Assembly: GCF_026107415.2 (NCBI RefSeq) | Contig: NZ_JAPCHX010000006.1 | Coordinates: 480,718-544,717 of the forward strand | Reading direction: 5' to 3' | DNA from: Microbacterium sp. MPKO10 | GTDB lineage: Bacteria; Actinomycetota; Actinomycetes; Actinomycetales; Microbacteriaceae | DNA length: 64,000 nt | Part shown: piece after piece, positions 1 through 9,006 of the stretch | Layout: every line of letters begins with the position of its first letter | How positions within the stretch are numbered: the stretch's first letter is position 1 | Program-made: the position numbers and the translations under genes | The notes under the pieces: generated by a model | Database searches by the model: none | What the model was told of the DNA's origin: nothing | What the model saw: the letters and a program-made list of their open reading frames with translations, nothing else

Positions 1-93
1 GATGATCTGAGCCTGGATTTCACGCATAATGTCACTGTAGCCGAGGGGATGTTTCTGACTGATGTCGCGCTATTGAAAATCACGCGATCGTGA
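1..93 (+). CDS. Possible C-terminal end of an unidentified gene (partial)
   Basis: Frame 1 is open from the window edge to a TGA at 91-93 and would give 30 residues ending LLKITRS. It overlaps the 3' end of the convergent dnaE2 by about 24 bp. The fragment is too short to assign to a family and could be chance read-through of non-coding sequence. Only the sequence to the left of the window would show whether a real gene ends here. Confidence 0.2.
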   Translation, partial: DDLSLDFTHNVTVAEGMFLTDVALLKITRS

Positions 94-3000
94 GGGGGCC
101 CGAACCCCCAGCGTCTCGAACCCGTCAGCGATGATGTTCACAACACCTTCGGGAGATCTTTCGAGCATGCCGCGCACGACGAGGGCAGGACTCTCACGCG
201 CCACACGGCGGTAGCGGTTCCAGACACCGGTGCTGCACACGACGTTGACGAGCCCCGTCTCATCTTCAAGGTTCAGGAATGTCACATTCCGTGCCGTGGC
301 CGGCCGCTGCCGATGCGTCACAACACCCGCGACGAGAAGGCGACGTCCCGTTTCTGCCGAGCGCAGATCAGCAGCGCTGCGCACGCCTCGTGAGGCAAGC
401 TCAGCGCGCAAAAACTCGAGGGGATGCCCGTCAGGTGAGATGCCGGTCGCCCAAATATCTGACACCGTCTGCTCTTCCGGAGTGAGCAGAGAAAACAGCG
501 GCGGCTGCACCGCGAGAGCTGTTCCCTCAAGCTGTTCCGGGCGTTCCTGTGCTGCATGCTCGGCCTGCCACAGGGCCTCTCGACGGCGAAGCCCCAAGCA
601 GTCGAAAGCGCCCGCGTCGGCGAGCGATTCCAGCACCGTCGTCCTGACTCCCGTTCTGCGCACCAGATCGTACATGTCACGGAAGGGCCCGTTCTCGTCG
701 CGCTCGGCAACGATTCTCTGCGCTGTCTCCTCGCCCACTCCGCGCACGGCAGCAAGGCCCAGACGAACGGCGAACGCCCCGTCACGACGATGCTGTTCCT
801 GCGCGTCTGGTGCTCGAGGATCAAAGGGACCGACGGGAGGCTGCTCCGGAGCCACACACTCCGCCCGTGGCTCCGGTGCCGGGCCCGGCATCGCTTCGAG
901 TGCTGGATGGATCTGCGAGAGATGCAGGTCGGGATGCCGCGTCGTCACCCCGTGCCTGCGGGCATCCGCAACGAGGCTCTGCGACGAGTAGAACCCCATC
1001 GGCTGCGCTCTGAGCAGTGCCGCGAGAAACGCCGCGGGGTAATGCAGACGCAGCCACGCACTTGCGTAGACAAGAAGGGCAAAGCTGATTGAATGGCTCT
1101 CGGCGAACCCGAAGTTCGCGAATGCCTGGATCTTGGCGTACACGGCATCCGCTTCTTTTCCCACGAGTCCGTTCGCTGCCATCCCCGCGTACAGCGTCTC
1201 GCGCAGCGTGTCGATACGTTCGGTTCCGCGCTTCGACCCCATCGCACGCCGCAGCAGATCGGCATCATCTGCGGAACATCCGCCGACCGCCATCGCCATC
1301 TGCATCAGCTGCTCCTGGAACAGCGGCACACCGAGGGTTCGCTTCAGCACGGGCTCGAGTGCGGGATGCAGATATGTCACGGTGAACTCCCCCGAGACCT
1401 CCCCCGCTGCTTTCCGGCGCTCCCACTCACGCTGCTGCATGCGCCGCTTGATGTACGGGTGCACTGCGCCGCCCTGGATCGGGCCGGGGCGTACGAGCGC
1501 CACCTCGACGACCAGGTCGTAGAACTCCCGCGGCTGCAGCCGAGGCAGCATTCCCATCTGCGCACGACTCTCCACTTGGAATACCCCGACGGTATCGGCG
1601 CGGCAGAGCACGTCGTACACGGCGGGCTCCTCCTTTGGGATCGTGTCGAGCGCCCAGCGCTCACCGCAGGAGTCAGCGACCAGATCGAAGACGTGCTGGA
1701 TCGCTTCCAGCATCCCGAGCCCCAGCAGATCGAACTTCACCAGGCCCATCCAGGCGCAGTCGTCTTTGTCCCACTGCAACACGGTGCGGCCCTCCATGCG
1801 AGCATGCTCGATGGGACTCACCTCTCCAACGGGCCGATCGGTGAGCACCATTCCGCCCGAATGGATGCCCAGATGGCGTGGAAGCTTCAGCGCTTGGTCG
1901 GAGAGCTCGAGAACATTCTCGGGAATATCGTGATCCTGCGCCTCGACAGTGGCTCCCCAGCGCTCGATCTGCGTGCTCCAGGCGTCCTGCTGCCCGGGGC
2001 TGTGGCCGAGGGCCTTCGCCATGTCACGCACGGCTCCCTTGGGGCGGTAGCTGATGACGTTGCAGACCTGCGCCGCGTTGTACCGCCCGTACGTCTCGTA
2101 GACATACTGGATCACCTCTTCGCGCCGCCCCGAGTCGAAGTCGACATCGATGTCGGGCTCTTCCTCGCGCATGCTCGAGAGGAACCTCTCGAACGGCAGT
2201 CCGTAGAGGATCGAGTCGACAGCGGTGATGTCGATGAGGAAGCACACGGCAGAGTTCGCAGCCGAGCCTCGGCCCTGGCACAGGATGCCGCGGGACCGCG
2301 CGAATCGGACGATATCGTGCACGATGAGGAAGTATCCGGGGAAATCTTTCTCTTCGATCACCTGAAGTTCGCGCTCGATGCGCTCGGTCTTCGCCCGGTC
2401 GAGATTCGGGTATTTGCGTGCAGCGCCCTCCCACACCAGGTGCCGGAGCCAGCTCATCGGCGTATGCCCGTCTGGCACGGGAAGCCGGGGAAGCCCCGGG
2501 GAGACGGCGCGCAGGGGGAACGCAACCTCATCGAGCAATTCGACGCTGCGCGCGACGGCGCCGGGGTACGCGGCGAATCGGCGCGCCATCTCGTCGCCGC
2601 TGCGCAGGAAGGCGTCACCCGAAGCCGGCAGCCAGCCCTCAAGGTCATCCAGACTGCGACGGGCGCGCACCGCGGAAAGCGCCTGGGCAAGGCGGAACTG
2701 TTCCGGTCGGCCAAAGTGCACGTTTCCCGTCGCCACGACAGGCAGCCGGCGCTCGGCAGCCAGCTCTGTGAGCGCATCGTTGCGGGCGTCGTCGAGCGGC
2801 TCACCACGTGAAAAGAGCTCGACGGTGACGCTGTCCTGCCCGAAGAGGGCAGTCAGGGTGTCAAGCTGTTGTGCTGCGGCAGCGCGACCGCCGGTTTCGA
2901 GCGCCTGCCGCACAGCACCTTTGCGGCATCCGGTCAACACATGCACGTGGCCTGACAGCTGTTCGCCGAGGCTGTCGAGGCTGTAGCGCGGGCTTCCTTT

Positions 3001-3504
3001 CTGCGCTCCGTCTGCGAGGTTCGCATCGGTAATCGCACGCGCCACATGGCGGTACCCCTCTGCCCCGCGTGCCAGCAGAAGCAGATGAGTCCCCCGCGGG
3101 TCGGCCTCCCCGTTCTGCGGCTGCGAGAGGTCGAGCGAGAGTTCCGCACCGAATGCCGTCCTGAAGCCTGGGTGCAGCGCTGCCGCCTCAGCGAAGCGGA
3201 CTGCGCCATAGAAGCCGTCGTGGTCGGTGAGCGCCATGCCGGGCAGCCCGAGATCGACGGCATCGTCGACGAGCTGCTCCGGCATGCTGGCGCCATCGAG
3301 AAAGCTGTAGGCGGAATGAGCGTGCAGTTCAGCGTAGGGCACTCCGGTTTCCGGCCGCACCGACCGCACGCGGCGCTCACTGTCGCCCTCGGGCTGCTGT
3401 CTCGTGTTCCGTTCCGCAGCGACGTGGGCGGCAGCGACGTCGGGGTCGTCTGAGAGGCGCCTCGCGAACTCGGTCCAGGGAACCGGTGGGTTATGCCATC
3501 CCAT
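70..3504 (-). CDS. dnaE2: Error-prone DNA polymerase III alpha subunit DnaE2 (ImuC)
   Basis: This 1144-residue C-family polymerase performs damage-tolerant, mutagenic synthesis and works with ImuA and ImuB. The N-terminal PHP domain shows AELHAHSAYSFLDGAS near residue 58 and ALTDHDGFYGA near 91. The palm carries the catalytic acidic motif PDIDVDFDSGRR and the helix-hairpin-helix and OB-fold regions follow (LLVAGVVTHRQRPATARNVTF near the C terminus). The length suits DnaE2 and is a little shorter than replicative DnaE1. The ATG start has an AGGGG ribosome site about 6 nt upstream. It lies 14 nt after imuB and is the last gene of the imuA-imuB-dnaE2 operon, so LexA control is expected from the promoter near 5800. 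Confidence 0.95.
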   Translation of the reverse strand: MGWHNPPVPWTEFARRLSDDPDVAAAHVAAERNTRQQPEGDSERRVRSVRPETGVPYAELHAHSAYSFLDGASMPEQLVDDAVDLGLPGMALTDHDGFYGAVRFAEAAALHPGFRTAFGAELSLDLSQPQNGEADPRGTHLLLLARGAEGYRHVARAITDANLADGAQKGSPRYSLDSLGEQLSGHVHVLTGCRKGAVRQALETGGRAAAAQQLDTLTALFGQDSVTVELFSRGEPLDDARNDALTELAAERRLPVVATGNVHFGRPEQFRLAQALSAVRARRSLDDLEGWLPASGDAFLRSGDEMARRFAAYPGAVARSVELLDEVAFPLRAVSPGLPRLPVPDGHTPMSWLRHLVWEGAARKYPNLDRAKTERIERELQVIEEKDFPGYFLIVHDIVRFARSRGILCQGRGSAANSAVCFLIDITAVDSILYGLPFERFLSSMREEEPDIDVDFDSGRREEVIQYVYETYGRYNAAQVCNVISYRPKGAVRDMAKALGHSPGQQDAWSTQIERWGATVEAQDHDIPENVLELSDQALKLPRHLGIHSGGMVLTDRPVGEVSPIEHARMEGRTVLQWDKDDCAWMGLVKFDLLGLGMLEAIQHVFDLVADSCGERWALDTIPKEEPAVYDVLCRADTVGVFQVESRAQMGMLPRLQPREFYDLVVEVALVRPGPIQGGAVHPYIKRRMQQREWERRKAAGEVSGEFTVTYLHPALEPVLKRTLGVPLFQEQLMQMAMAVGGCSADDADLLRRAMGSKRGTERIDTLRETLYAGMAANGLVGKEADAVYAKIQAFANFGFAESHSISFALLVYASAWLRLHYPAAFLAALLRAQPMGFYSSQSLVADARRHGVTTRHPDLHLSQIHPALEAMPGPAPEPRAECVAPEQPPVGPFDPRAPDAQEQHRRDGAFAVRLGLAAVRGVGEETAQRIVAERDENGPFRDMYDLVRRTGVRTTVLESLADAGAFDCLGLRRREALWQAEHAAQERPEQLEGTALAVQPPLFSLLTPEEQTVSDIWATGISPDGHPLEFLRAELASRGVRSAADLRSAETGRRLLVAGVVTHRQRPATARNVTFLNLEDETGLVNVVCSTGVWNRYRRVARESPALVVRGMLERSPEGVVNIIADGFETLGVRAPSRSRDFQ

Positions 3505-3518
3505 GTGTGCCCCTGATC

Positions 3519-5072
3519 TCAGTCATACCGCGCCTCGATGCTCCAGCGGCCGTTCTGTAGGGTCAACATCCACGCATCACCGCGGTCGTCAACGGCTTGA
3601 AACCGGTGAACCCGCTGATGTGTCCGGGCGTCCCACCAGCGCACATCGATCTTCCAGGGGCCGGCCCATCCGCGCAGCAGCCGCACCGTTCCCCCGATGG
3701 AGAGCGCAGACAGGGGCGCTGTGAGCGTCCCACGTTCAGTGATCGAGGCGACGGCGCCCTCGGTGTCGAGCACGGTCACCTCTGCGGCTTTCTCGAGCAC
3801 GAGGCTCGGCGCGACACCGGTCTGTGCTCCCGGCCAGGGCTGGCCGCTGCGGTCTGCTCCCCTGCGCTTCTCTCCCCAAGGGACGAGAAGCTGGCGCTCA
3901 CGCAGAAGGCGGCCCGCACCGGGCTCGATCGTGCAGACCTCGGCGTGACCGACCATGCTCTGCACACGCGTAAGTTGTGCGTGCACACGCTGATCCGCCG
4001 CATCGCCCCACAGCCCCGCTTCGTAGTGCGCACGGTCATCGAGCCCGACGACGGCAATGCGCACAGCGGCGATCGGCGCCGCCAGCGCCGCGGCTCCCGT
4101 GTGTGCGCCCTGCACCTGCCAGCGCACACGATCAACAATGTCTGCGGCCCGGAAGAACCGGGGATGCAGCCAGTGTCGCTCGCTGAGCCTGCCGCTCTCG
4201 TCGCACAGCTCGACCGAGATGCTCGTCGCCACCTTCCCCGTCGCAGTGACCTGCTCGGCCAGGGCGTCGATGTCGGCGCGCAGACTGAAAGCGATCTGAT
4301 CGACGCGGTCGAGTGGTTCGTCGAACTCGCGCCGAATCTCATGCTCGACAGTGATTCCCGTGGGCACGACCATGCGCGGATCATCGCCGTTCGCCAGGCG
4401 GTGCACACGCACAGCATCCGGGCCGAAACGATCACGCACCTGATCGACGTCCAACCGGGCGTAGTCTCCGAGGAGATGAATGCCGAGCCGGTGCAGAAGC
4501 GGTCCTGCCCCCGCGAGTGCATCGGCGGGCAGCTCGTCGATCGGAACAGCGGCGACGAACCGTGCCGTCTGCTCCGAGGGAATGGCGACGATCCGCCCCG
4601 GCTCCGCTCGCCGGGCGGCGAGTTCGGCGGGAAAGATGCCGTCGGCGATGCCCGCCCGGATGTCACGGATTCCCACGGACCGCACGGCGTCCACAAGTGT
4701 CTCTGCCGCCCGGTGCTCGCCGCCGTAATACCGGCTCGGGCCGCGCACTCGCAGCACGCACAGACCCGGCTGCAGAATCTGCCCGCCGGGCGCGCGTTCC
4801 TCGACATGCTGGAACACACTCTCGAAGGCCCGATAGTCGGCGTCGATATCGTACGGTCGGATCTCGATCTGTGGACAGGCGGCCTGTGCCTCCCGCATCC
4901 GCTGCCCCGCCTTCACTCCCCAGGAAGCCGCCGCATCATTGCACGCGAAGACGGTGCCACCCACCACGAGTGCCAGAGGACTCTCGGGTGCGAGACCGCG
5001 CGCCCGCGCCTCTGCCGCTGTCGACCACCCCGGGAACCACAGCACAAGCGAGCGTGTCATCGACTGAGTCAC
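3519..5072 (-). CDS. imuB: ImuB-like Y-family polymerase homologue, catalytically dead
   Basis: This 517-residue protein has the Y-family fold but lacks the acidic residues of active DinB enzymes. The first motif reads SLVLWFPGWSTAAEA instead of the DxDxFFAxVE type, and the second reads QPGLCVLRVRGPSRYYGG with no DE pair. That loss is typical of ImuB, the adaptor that bridges ImuA and DnaE2 to the sliding clamp. A QLLVPWG stretch at about residues 394-400 resembles the beta-clamp-binding QLxLWG motif of mycobacterial ImuB; this is an inference. GTG 5072 is chosen because AAGGAGGG lies 4-5 nt upstream; ATG 5060 is possible. It lies 9 nt after imuA. Confidence 0.9.
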   Translation of the reverse strand: MTQSMTRSLVLWFPGWSTAAEARARGLAPESPLALVVGGTVFACNDAAASWGVKAGQRMREAQAACPQIEIRPYDIDADYRAFESVFQHVEERAPGGQILQPGLCVLRVRGPSRYYGGEHRAAETLVDAVRSVGIRDIRAGIADGIFPAELAARRAEPGRIVAIPSEQTARFVAAVPIDELPADALAGAGPLLHRLGIHLLGDYARLDVDQVRDRFGPDAVRVHRLANGDDPRMVVPTGITVEHEIRREFDEPLDRVDQIAFSLRADIDALAEQVTATGKVATSISVELCDESGRLSERHWLHPRFFRAADIVDRVRWQVQGAHTGAAALAAPIAAVRIAVVGLDDRAHYEAGLWGDAADQRVHAQLTRVQSMVGHAEVCTIEPGAGRLLRERQLLVPWGEKRRGADRSGQPWPGAQTGVAPSLVLEKAAEVTVLDTEGAVASITERGTLTAPLSALSIGGTVRLLRGWAGPWKIDVRWWDARTHQRVHRFQAVDDRGDAWMLTLQNGRWSIEARYD

Positions 5073-5081
5073 AGGCCCTCC

Positions 5082-5780
5082 TTATTCGTTGCTGTGTTCG
5101 AGTCCATCACGAGCATCTGACATCTCAGAGAGCACGAACGTCACCCGCCGAGGCGCCGCCGCTCGCCCGCGCGCCGTCGCAGTCACCTGGCATGCGGCCA
5201 GGTGGCCGTGCCCGGCGCGGATGCCGCTCCACTGACGCTCCGCGACAGCCAGGCGGTCTTCGGCTCCCGCCCACTCCCCCAACCGAAGCAGTACGCTGCC
5301 CGTGCGCCGGAGCCTGGCCTCCAACCGCTGCGCCTCACCCGCTCCCACGTCCGCCGCCTCACCGAGGACGACGATGCTCATCACGTCGGCGAGCGTTGCA
5401 GACACACGAATTCCCTGCCCGCCCGGGTGCGGAACCACCACCACACGCGCGATATCAACGCCGGCGGATGCCGCTGCGGCGGCCGAGAAATCGGGCATCC
5501 CGACCACGGCGACCCAGTCGCCCGCGCGCGTCGCCTCCGCGAGAAGCATCGTGGCCAGCAACGGCGACAGCACCTCGTACACACCGCCCGGCCTCAGCCC
5601 GCCGCCCGGAAAGAGGTCGCGCAGTTCGGAGACGACGGGAACAACGGGCGCCTCGGCTCCCGCGCCGAGCGTCGCCTTCTGCATGCTGCGGATGCGGCCG
5701 TTCAGCTCTGCGAGCACTTCGGCACGGCTCGATGCGGATGCATCGACAGCATCCCACGCTCGTGCCGCACCTGTTTCCAT
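5082..5780 (-). CDS. imuA: ImuA-like RecA-fold accessory protein of mutagenic repair
   Basis: This 232-residue first gene of the mutasome operon has the RecA-like core of actinobacterial ImuA'. LRDLFPGGGLRPGGVYEVLS stands where RecA has its approach to the P-loop, followed by LATMLLAEATRAGDWVAVVG without an intact Walker A. The degenerate P-loop suggests a structural rather than ATPase role. Assignment rests on this pattern, the size and its position directly before imuB and dnaE2. The ATG at 5780 is only 12 bp from the LexA box, so the transcript is leaderless or has a very short leader. Confidence 0.85.
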   Translation of the reverse strand: METGAARAWDAVDASASSRAEVLAELNGRIRSMQKATLGAGAEAPVVPVVSELRDLFPGGGLRPGGVYEVLSPLLATMLLAEATRAGDWVAVVGMPDFSAAAAASAGVDIARVVVVPHPGGQGIRVSATLADVMSIVVLGEAADVGAGEAQRLEARLRRTGSVLLRLGEWAGAEDRLAVAERQWSGIRAGHGHLAACQVTATARGRAAAPRRVTFVLSEMSDARDGLEHSNE

Positions 5781-5786
5781 ATCGCT

Positions 5787-5815
5787 ATAGTCGAATATTT
5801 GTTCGGCAGAGTCAA
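5787..5815 (-). promoter_or_regulatory. LexA (SOS) box inside the imuA promoter
   Basis: Reading leftward, TTGACT (5810-5815) and GACTAT (5787-5792) form a -35/-10 pair with 17-bp spacing. The spacer holds CGAACAAATATTCG (5792-5805), which differs at one arm position from the actinobacterial LexA palindrome CGAAC-N4-GTTCG. A repressor there would block the promoter. The box is in the spacer between imuA and the divergent SRAP gene, so it may act on both; only the imuA side has a well-placed promoter. Confidence 0.85.
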
Positions 5816-5866
5816 CCTCGCCGACCGGGACTTCTGCCTGTCAGACGGACAGGCTACTCTGAACGC

Positions 5867-6574
5867 ATGTGCGGACGATTTGCCATGGATGAAACCGTTG
5901 ACGAGCTCATCACAGAGTTCGTCATCGTCACGGGCGAGCAGCCCGAGAACTGGACACCCGACTGGCGGAACAGCTTCAACATCAAGCCGACGCAGCACGT
6001 GGCGACGGTCTTCGAATCCGCCCGCGATGGCGCGGCTCCTGTGCGACGTCTCGAGGGTGCGCGCTGGTCGCTTCTGCCGAGTTGGGCACGCGAAGAGAAG
6101 CTCAAATACCCTACATTCAACGCACGAAGCGAGACGGCGGCGTCAAAGCCGACGTTTAAAAGCAGCGTCGTCTCGAAGCGCGCCATCATCCCCGCGCGCG
6201 GGTACTTCGAGTGGAAGACCGTCGGAAAGACGAAGACGCCGTTCTTTGTCAGAGACCCCGACCATTCCCTCGCCTTCGCCGGACTGTATTCGTGGTGGCG
6301 CGCCTCTCCTGATGACGACTGGATGCTGACAGCAACCATCCTCACCCGGCAGGCCGAGGGTCCGCTCGCCGAGATCCACGACCGTACTCCCGTCACGCTT
6401 CCGGCGCACATGCGCGACGTCTGGCTCGACGCCACGGTCTCCGGTGATCAGCAACTGGTGGATGCCGCCGTCGATACGTCCCGCCAGGTCGAGCTCGACC
6501 TCTACGAAGTCGCGCCGATCGGCCGCGACGCCGACGGTCCCGAGCTGATCGAACCGGTGAAGCCGCTCTTCTGA
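5867..6574 (+). CDS. SRAP-domain abasic-site processing protein (YedK/HMCES family)
   Basis: This 235-residue protein begins MCGRFAMDE; once Met is removed, Cys2 is the residue that forms a thiazolidine crosslink with abasic sites in single-stranded DNA. Other family marks are FNARSET (catalytic Asn), GYFEW (Glu) and EIHDRTPV (His). The length matches the family. The start is fixed by the need for N-terminal Cys2, although the reading frame stays open far upstream. It is divergent from imuA across a LexA box, consistent with the known link between SRAP genes and SOS cassettes. A TACTCT -10-like element lies at 5855-5860, preceded by a CCTGTC/GACAGG inverted repeat at 5837-5853. Confidence 0.93.
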   Translation: MCGRFAMDETVDELITEFVIVTGEQPENWTPDWRNSFNIKPTQHVATVFESARDGAAPVRRLEGARWSLLPSWAREEKLKYPTFNARSETAASKPTFKSSVVSKRAIIPARGYFEWKTVGKTKTPFFVRDPDHSLAFAGLYSWWRASPDDDWMLTATILTRQAEGPLAEIHDRTPVTLPAHMRDVWLDATVSGDQQLVDAAVDTSRQVELDLYEVAPIGRDADGPELIEPVKPLF

Positions 6575-6657
6575 CAGCGCGATCTCGAAGGCACTCACCC
6601 GGCATGAACCCACCGCATGCCTAGCCAAAACAGGCACTCACACGTCACCATGAGGGT

Positions 6658-7572
6658 ATGGCGAGCTCGACGAGGCAGACGGTTGAGGTCGATGGGCGAC
6701 AGCTTCAGCTGTCGAACCTCGACAAGGTGCTGTACCCGTCAACGGGGACGACGAAGCGCGACATCCTCGACTATCTGAGCGAGATCGCTCCCGTCATGAT
6801 TCCGCACTGCCGCGACCGCGCGGCGACGCGCAAGCGGTGGCCAGACGGTGTCGGAGAAGACGGTTCAGGGCAGAAGTTCTTTCAGAAGGACATCGGCGAG
6901 GGTGCCCCCGACTGGGTGCGCCTTCGCAGCATCCGGCATGCCGATCATGTCAATCAGTACCCCCTGGTGAACGACCGTGCGACGCTGACGTGGCTCGGCC
7001 AGCTCGCCGCCCTTGAAATCCACGTTCCTCAGTGGCGCTTCGGGCCGCGCGGCGGGCAGAAGAACCCCGATCGGCTGGTGCTCGATCTCGATCCCGGCGA
7101 CGGCGTGACAATGCGGGAATGCGCCGATGTCGCCCGCCTCGCCCATGGCATCCTGCGCGATATGGGGCTGACCGTCGTACCCGTCACAAGCGGAAGCACG
7201 GGAATCCATCTCTATGCCGCGCTCGACGGCTCGCAGACGTCGCAGCAGGTGTCGGACGCGGCGCACGAGCTCGCCCGCTCGCTCGAAGCGGACTATCCGG
7301 ACCAGATCGTCAGCTCGATGACGCGCTCCGCCCGTGCGGGCAAAGTGTTCATCGACTGGAGCCAGAACAACGCGAGCAAGACCACCGTGGCACCGTATTC
7401 ACTGCGTGGGCGCCCTCATCCCACTGTCGCTGCGCCGCGCACGTGGCACGAGCTGGCCTCCCCTCACCTGACGCAGCTGGACTACCGTGATGTGTTGACA
7501 CGTGTGAAGCGACGCGGCGATCCCCTGTCAGAGATTGCCGAGAGCGCCGAGACGACTACGCGCGGCTCGTGA
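6658..7572 (+). CDS. Stand-alone LigD-type DNA polymerase/primase domain
   Basis: This 304-residue protein matches the polymerase domain of bacterial LigD, an archaeo-eukaryotic primase-fold enzyme for end joining and gap filling. The metal-binding motif reads RLVLDLDPGDG near residues 139-149. SGSTGIHLY and DWSQNNASKTTVAPYSLRGR follow, and the latter is highly diagnostic. Mycobacterial LigD, as I recall it, has SGSKG at the nucleotide-binding position, so a Thr here replaces Lys. No phosphoesterase or ligase domain is attached, so it resembles PolD-type enzymes. It lies 83 bp after the SRAP gene and could share its transcript. No Ku gene is in the window. Confidence 0.9.
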   Translation: MASSTRQTVEVDGRQLQLSNLDKVLYPSTGTTKRDILDYLSEIAPVMIPHCRDRAATRKRWPDGVGEDGSGQKFFQKDIGEGAPDWVRLRSIRHADHVNQYPLVNDRATLTWLGQLAALEIHVPQWRFGPRGGQKNPDRLVLDLDPGDGVTMRECADVARLAHGILRDMGLTVVPVTSGSTGIHLYAALDGSQTSQQVSDAAHELARSLEADYPDQIVSSMTRSARAGKVFIDWSQNNASKTTVAPYSLRGRPHPTVAAPRTWHELASPHLTQLDYRDVLTRVKRRGDPLSEIAESAETTTRGS

Positions 7573-7575
7573 ACG

Positions 7576-7626
7576 CAAAAACACCGCTGGCCGACGCCGT
7601 CACGATGACGGGCCGGCCAGCGGTGT
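7576..7626 (-). terminator. Intrinsic terminator between ligD-pol and the dehydrogenase operon
   Basis: A perfect 13-bp stem (ACACCGCTGGCCG at 7581-7593 with its complement at 7614-7626) is followed on the minus strand by TTTTTGCG. It would end the leftward E1alpha-E1beta-E2 transcript and may also stop rightward transcription. Confidence 0.8.
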
Positions 7627-7641
7627 GATGGTCGCTGACGA

Positions 7642-9000
7642 TCAGGCGAGGATCGTCCACGGGTTCTCAATGAGACGCGTGAGCGTCTGCAAGAACTGCG
7701 CGGCGAGTGCGCCGTCGATGATGCGATGGTCGCTCGAGAGCGTGTACCGCATACGGTGCCGCACCACGACCTCGCCGTCCACGACGACGGCCTCCTGCTT
7801 GGTGCCGCCGACGGCGAGGATCGCGCCCTCCGGCGGGTTGATGATCGCCGTGAACTCCTCAACGCCGAACATACCGAGGTTGCTGATCGTAAACGTGCCG
7901 CCCGACATCTGCGCCGGGCTGAGCTTCTTCTCGTTCGCCAGCTTCGCGAGCTTCTTGGTCTCGACGCCCAGCTGGGTGACCGTCTTGGTGTCGGCATCGT
8001 CGATCACCGGAACCATCAGGCCCACCTCGCTCGCGACGGCAACGCCCACATTGATGCGCGAGTGGCGCAGCGTGTGGTCGGCGTCATCGCCCACGTATGA
8101 TGCGTTGACCTCAGGGTGTTCCCGCAGCGCGAGAGCTGCCGCGCGCACGATCAGATCGTTCACGCTCACCTTCGGCCGGTCGGCGGCCACGAGCTGCTCG
8201 TTCAGCGATGCTCGCAGTGTCACAAGCTCCTCGGCGTCGGCGACGGCCGTCACGTAGAAGTGCGGAACCTCACGGGCGCTCTCACCGAGGCGGCGCGCGA
8301 TCACACGGCGGATGCTGCTGATCGGCTGCTTCTCCGATCCGCGACGCTCATCATCTGCCGACGGCTGAGGAGCGTCCTTCGGCGCTGCCTTCGCCTCGGG
8401 CTTCGGCGCTTCAGCCTTCTTCTCGCTCGGAGCCTCCGACAGAAGCGGGTCGATGTCCGCACGGATGATGCGTCCACCGGGGCCGGTTCCCTCGACGGTG
8501 CTCAGGTCAAGGTTGTAGTCCCGAGCGAGCTTCCGGACGAGCGGCGAGGCGAAACGGCGTTCACCGTCGCCCTCCGCCGTTGCGCTCTTTGTCTCGGAAG
8601 ACTGCGTGCTCGCAGCATCCGACGTCTTCTCGCCCTCAGACGGACTCTCATCCGTCTTGGCCGCTGCGTCAGCGGACTCGTCCTTCTGAGGCTCCTCCTT
8701 CGCGGACTTGTCCACCTCAGAGGTCGACGATCCGGAGTCAGAGTCGCTACCCGAGTCGCCTGATCCGTCGTCGAGCTTGGCGATGGGGGTGCCGATCGAG
8801 ACGAGCTCGCCCTCCTCGACGAGGATCTCGGACAGCGTGCCTGCCTCATATGCCTCGTACTCCATCGTGGCCTTGTCGGTCTCGATCTCAACGAGGACAT
8901 CGCCTTCGGCGACAGCATCCCCCGGCTTCTTGTGCCATGTGGCAATTGCGCCCTCCTCCATGGTGTCGGAGAGTCGCGGCATTGTGATTTCGATCATCAT
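7642..9000 (-). CDS. pdhC: Dihydrolipoamide acyltransferase (E2) of a 2-oxoacid dehydrogenase complex
   Basis: This 452-residue E2 transfers the acyl group from lipoamide to CoA. An N-terminal lipoyl domain has EIETDKATMEYEA with the lipoylated Lys at residue 43. A long Ser/Asp/Glu-rich linker runs from about 85 to 150. The E1/E3-binding domain follows (SPLVRKLARDYNLDLSTV), then a second Ala/Pro/Lys linker and the catalytic domain ending with SSDHRIIDGALAAQFL, the DHRxxDG active site. It is the last gene of the operon, 6 nt after the E1beta gene. Pyruvate is the likely substrate, but branched-chain oxoacids or acetoin cannot be excluded. No E3 gene is in the window. ATG 8997 is an alternative start. 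Confidence 0.92.
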   Translation of the reverse strand: MMIEITMPRLSDTMEEGAIATWHKKPGDAVAEGDVLVEIETDKATMEYEAYEAGTLSEILVEEGELVSIGTPIAKLDDGSGDSGSDSDSGSSTSEVDKSAKEEPQKDESADAAAKTDESPSEGEKTSDAASTQSSETKSATAEGDGERRFASPLVRKLARDYNLDLSTVEGTGPGGRIIRADIDPLLSEAPSEKKAEAPKPEAKAAPKDAPQPSADDERRGSEKQPISSIRRVIARRLGESAREVPHFYVTAVADAEELVTLRASLNEQLVAADRPKVSVNDLIVRAAALALREHPEVNASYVGDDADHTLRHSRINVGVAVASEVGLMVPVIDDADTKTVTQLGVETKKLAKLANEKKLSPAQMSGGTFTISNLGMFGVEEFTAIINPPEGAILAVGGTKQEAVVVDGEVVVRHRMRYTLSSDHRIIDGALAAQFLQTLTRLIENPWTILA

Positions 9001-9006
9001 TCCGTC

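Noticed and set aside
1093..2811. Long open frame of 572 codons on the plus strand
   Set aside because: It lies entirely antisense to dnaE2, whose motifs are unambiguous. Long antisense frames are a side effect of high GC content.
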